Origin: an uncultured Dyadobacter sp.
GTDB lineage: Bacteria > Bacteroidota > Bacteroidia > Cytophagales > Spirosomataceae
Direction: 5' to 3'
Length of the DNA stretch: 64,000 nucleotides
Assembly (NCBI RefSeq): GCF_946482605.1
Contig: NZ_CAMLSE010000029.1
Location: 32,621 to 96,620 of the forward strand
The first letter of the stretch is position 1. Each line of letters starts with the position of its first letter. Below the pieces are notes generated by a model. That model saw only the letters and a list, made by a program, of their open reading frames with translations, had not been told where the DNA came from and made no database searches. Made by a program: the position numbers and the translations under genes. Below, in pieces: positions 61,698 to 64,000 of the stretch.

Positions 61698-62612
61698 TCA
61701 AACTGGAGTCAATGCCTGTTTCACCAGACTCATAATGTATTCCAAATTGGTTGTGTCTGAAACCCTCAATTCATAGTCTCCATTGCCCCAGTGTCCGGAT
61801 TCGGAAACGTCTCTGGTCAATCCCTTTTCATCCAGAAGCTGGCCCTTCTTTAAGTTAATCCACATTTTCAGTGACTCAGACTGAATGCGGACGTCCACTA
61901 TATTCCTAGGTTTTTTGAAAGCTAAATACAGCTTCTTTGCTTCTACCTCTATATCTGGCGACAAAGTGAGAATTGCCGCCTTGTAAGCCTCGTAAAGCTC
62001 CCTTACATGATCGCTTTTTCCGGCCAGATGATCTTCCTCGGTATATACTTTGATTTCCTCCGTCACCTTCCCGATTTCCGTATCGTCATCTTGCTGCACT
62101 TGCCGGATGCTGGGTGCTGACTTGGATTTCTTTACATGGCTGATGGTTACGATGTCATTCTCAAACCGTTTGATCTCCCACAGCTCAATAGCGAGGTCCC
62201 TGAAATTCGTAGATTGCTTCTGGAATTCCGTAAATGAGGGAGAAACAAAAATAATGCGGCTCTGCGACCAGTCCACATCACTACGTTTCAAATTGGCCTG
62301 CTGCACCTCGTTGTATTCGACGATGAAATCGGCTTTGTATTCCAGCATGAGGTTCAGATAAGAAACACCCTGATCCACGACGCTGTAATTTTGGCTGCGT
62401 TTGTATTCGATAATCACAAATGCCTTGCTTTCCGGATCAAAAGCCAGAGTGTCAATGCGCGACTGCTTGATCGTAAACTCCGACCTCACCAGTTTCAGGG
62501 AAGTGAGATCTTCCAGATTCTGTTCGAAGAGGTTTTGAATTTCCCTTTCGAGCTTGAAAGGCATTTCACGAAGCGCGGCGAGGGCTTCTTTGTTGTTTTT
62601 AAAAATCTGCAT
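61698..62612 (-). CDS. PD-(D/E)XK-like nuclease-fold protein with DUF5655-like C-terminus
   Basis: A protein of 304 residues. The N-terminal domain (about 1-150) has S-R-I-D-T-L-A-F-D followed by F-V-I-I-E-Y-K-R-S-Q, the D-x(n)-E-x-K pattern of restriction-like nucleases, then V-D-Q-G-V-S-Y-L. The C-terminal 100 residues (H-V-R-E-L-Y-E-A-Y-K-A-A-I-L, then V-D-V-R-I-Q-S-E-S-L-K-M-W-I-N-L) fit the DUF5655 domain. Proteins of this build are widespread in bacteria and often lie in defence islands; a role in DNA cleavage is plausible but unproven. It is transcribed alone. Confidence 0.75.
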   Translation of the reverse strand: MQIFKNNKEALAALREMPFKLEREIQNLFEQNLEDLTSLKLVRSEFTIKQSRIDTLAFDPESKAFVIIEYKRSQNYSVVDQGVSYLNLMLEYKADFIVEYNEVQQANLKRSDVDWSQSRIIFVSPSFTEFQKQSTNFRDLAIELWEIKRFENDIVTISHVKKSKSAPSIRQVQQDDDTEIGKVTEEIKVYTEEDHLAGKSDHVRELYEAYKAAILTLSPDIEVEAKKLYLAFKKPRNIVDVRIQSESLKMWINLKKGQLLDEKGLTRDVSESGHWGNGDYELRVSDTTNLEYIMSLVKQALTPV

Positions 62613-62702
62613 GAAGAACTGTCAATAAAGCGGTCACTTATTTGCGCAAATATCTGAAAATTAAAAAGGACTGCCACCGCTGCAAACCTTCTCTCCCATC
62701 TT

Positions 62703-62955
62703 TTAGAAGCCTTCCCAAAGCACTTTCGAATCAAAGAGCGCTGGCTTCTCTTCTGCATTAAACGGGACGTTTGAATGATAAAGCGCCAGATCATGGACTA
62801 GTCTTAGCGAATGCGACAGCTGTGTGCAGCCTTGCGATTCGATGAAATACCTAAACTCGGCTTGGGAATCTGTCAGTCGTGCGCTGACATCTGATACGTG
62901 ACGTGCATCATTCGTTGGGTTGACTGAATCTTCGTCCGAGACAACACCGTGACCA
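62703..62955 (-). pseudogene. 3' remnant of an unrecognised gene
   Basis: A minus-strand frame of about 83 codons with no start reads G-H-G-V-V-S-D-E-D-S-V-N-P-T-N-D-A-R-H-V, then F-R-Y-F-I-E-S-Q-G-C-T-Q-L-S and L-V-H-D-L-A-L-Y-H-S-N-V-P-F, and ends K-V-L-W-E-G-F. Composition and continuity look like real coding sequence; an upstream stop replaces its front. The product is unknown. Confidence 0.4.
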
Positions 62956-63098
62956 TTTGAAGTTCACATCTCCTAAATGGATGATGGTGAAACGAAGCGA
63001 ATACGAAGGATCTAAAAATGGAAAATCTCAGCTGGTTATCGTCCTACCTCTTGGAAATCCTGCTTGGAAGGTTTACATTACCTTGACGATCTGCGCAA

Positions 63099-63644
63099 AT
63101 GAAAAAAATACAGCTCTATATTATCTCTTTGTGGCTGCTGTTCATGCTCATAGCAGTAAAGGAGTTCGTGTTGGTCTCTTGGGAGTTTGACTTTACGTGG
63201 GTTGGCATCAAAACTTTTGCATTGGCTAACATACCAGTCATGGTATCAATGTTCTTTCTCCTTCTTGGAGCTTTTTACTATCTCCGGTTCACTTATCTTC
63301 TTAAAGGCGCAACAAAGTTGCCGAAGAAGATAACTAAAATTGAGGATCAGAATTACGAACATCTCACTTTTCTCACGACTTATATTATTCCTTTTATTCG
63401 CGTAAAATTGGAAGGAAGAGATCTTGTTGTTACAATTTTGCTTCTTATTATAATTGGTGCAATTTTCGTAAAAACGAATCTATTCTACAAAAACCCGACG
63501 CTAGCTCTGCTCGGTTATAAGTTATATAAAGTCGACACAGAGAAATCAAGCAATTTGATCTTTATATCAAAAGAGGATTTAATTCTGGGAGACGTTGTCC
63601 ATCATATCCTTCTTCACAATAACGTATATTTCGTCAAAAAATGA
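63099..63644 (+). CDS. kwaA: Kiwa anti-phage membrane protein KwaA
   Basis: A protein of 181 residues with about four transmembrane helices (about 6-24, 37-60, 92-107 and 109-126). Its pattern L-Y-I-I-S-L-W-L-L-F-M, then Y-L-R-F-T-Y-L-L-K-G-A and K-I-T-K-I-E-D-Q-N-Y-E-H-L-T-F-L, then T-N-L-F-Y-K-N-P-T-L-A-L-L-G fits KwaA proteins. The KwaB-like gene overlaps it by 4 bp. Kiwa is a two-gene defence system in which membrane KwaA works with KwaB to block phage. Assignment rests on recalled family motifs and on the partner. Confidence 0.85.
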   Translation: MKKIQLYIISLWLLFMLIAVKEFVLVSWEFDFTWVGIKTFALANIPVMVSMFFLLLGAFYYLRFTYLLKGATKLPKKITKIEDQNYEHLTFLTTYIIPFIRVKLEGRDLVVTILLLIIIGAIFVKTNLFYKNPTLALLGYKLYKVDTEKSSNLIFISKEDLILGDVVHHILLHNNVYFVKK

Positions 63645-64000
63645 ACAGAGAGCAGCTTATCGAACGACTTTCCTTTTTTCTCAATGCTGAGAACGGCATC
63701 GGCTTAGCATTGTACTTCGTTTTGCATGAAGGCAATGAAAGTATTATTCGTTTCGCCGATATCGAGGATGAAGCGAAGAATGAACTACTCGGTCGTTTTC
63801 TTGATCATGTTAGAGAGCGGTTTATTGACGATCAGGAGTTTCATTACCAAGAAGTTAGCCAGGCTGATGAGCGGAGAAATGCGATTTATAGGTATGATCT
63901 TGATGAAAAGCCAGCCACTTTAAACATCCAAGCGAAATACTTAATTGGAAATTCCGGCGAAACAGAGCCACTATTCCGGCAACTTGAGCCGATCGGTGGA
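63641..64000 (+). CDS. kwaB: Kiwa protein KwaB (partial, cut by window end)
   Basis: The first 120 residues are present. The ATG lies in an ATGA overlap with kwaA. The segment V-S-Q-A-D-E-R-R-N-A-I-Y-R-Y-D-L-D corresponds to the S-E-A-D-x-R-x-N-A-I-Y-x-Y-D-L motif of KwaB (DUF4868) proteins, and the N-terminus (I-G-L-A-L-Y-F-V-L) has the expected strand. KwaB is the cytosolic, DNA-binding part of Kiwa. Full KwaB proteins are about 310 residues, so most of the gene lies beyond the window. Confidence 0.85.
   Translation, partial: MNREQLIERLSFFLNAENGIGLALYFVLHEGNESIIRFADIEDEAKNELLGRFLDHVRERFIDDQEFHYQEVSQADERRNAIYRYDLDEKPATLNIQAKYLIGNSGETEPLFRQLEPIGG

Noticed and set aside
1..64000. CRISPR arrays, rRNA genes and complete tRNA genes
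   Set aside because: I looked for regularly spaced repeats and for full cloverleaf patterns and saw none; only tRNA 3'-end-like fragments at 43.95-44.0 kb.

Overview
The window looks like a chromosomal segment of a Bacteroidota bacterium, most likely order Cytophagales (Dyadobacter/Spirosoma-like). This rests on several gene types: a CarboxypepD_reg-like/outer-membrane beta-barrel receptor, LytS/LytTR two-component pairs, a 7TMR-DISM histidine kinase, delta-60 repeats, the remnant of a type IX secretion (T9SS) sorting domain, and genes without clear Shine-Dalgarno sequences. The taxon is inference; there is no rRNA or complete tRNA gene to anchor it.

Layout. (1) 0-11.5 kb is ordinary chromosome: the tail of a response regulator, a DUF1772 membrane protein, a GNAT acetyltransferase, a secreted GH39-like glycosidase, a TonB-receptor-like protein divergent from a LytS/LytTR pair, a small porin and a run of secreted or lipid-anchored proteins including a metallophosphoesterase. 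(2) 12.0-22.3 kb, all minus strand, is an island of eukaryotic-like signalling proteins: FHA protein, Ser/Thr kinase with Sel1 repeats, second Ser/Thr kinase, PP2C phosphatase with LysM, and an FHA-FHA-TM-trypsin fusion in one tight operon, followed by a lipoprotein, a repeat protein and an M48 metalloprotease. (3) 22.7-31.8 kb, also minus strand, reads as one transcript: LuxR-type regulator, 7TMR kinase, sigma factor, TPR anti-sigma-like membrane protein, secreted caspase-like protease, secreted TPR-CHAT protease. Together (2) and (3) bring phosphorylation, FHA reading of phosphothreonine, two caspase-fold proteases and a dedicated sigma factor to the cell envelope. (4) 31.9-38.4 kb holds a FeeM/LuxI-like acyltransferase next to an isoprenylcysteine-methyltransferase-like protein, a TPR histidine kinase/LytTR pair and two secreted proteins.

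(5) 38.4-44.3 kb is a graveyard. It has remnants of a T9SS cargo protein, a secreted protein, an OmpA-like protein, an SNF2-type helicase and an integrase-like gene. An IS21-family element (40.93-43.58 kb) joins the helicase remnant to the integrase-like remnant without a visible target duplication, and tRNA 3'-end-like fragments lie at 43.95-44.0 kb. (6) 44.9-57.0 kb is markedly AT-richer and carries a five-gene minus-strand module built around two giant unrecognised proteins (1598 and 1505 aa), with a secreted NlpC/CHAP-like putative amidase and two other secreted proteins. (7) 58.7-64.0 kb is a defence/anti-defence cluster: AbiEi/AbiEii toxin-antitoxin with palindromic operators, an ArdA antirestriction protein, a PD-(D/E)XK/DUF5655-like protein and a Kiwa system (KwaA complete, KwaB cut by the window end). 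A palindrome nearly identical to one AbiE operator lies at 44.34 kb, so two related palindromes bracket the giant-gene module.

The best candidates for an undescribed system are the two-giant-protein module (6) and the kinase/phosphatase/FHA-protease plus caspase/CHAT/sigma operons (2-3).
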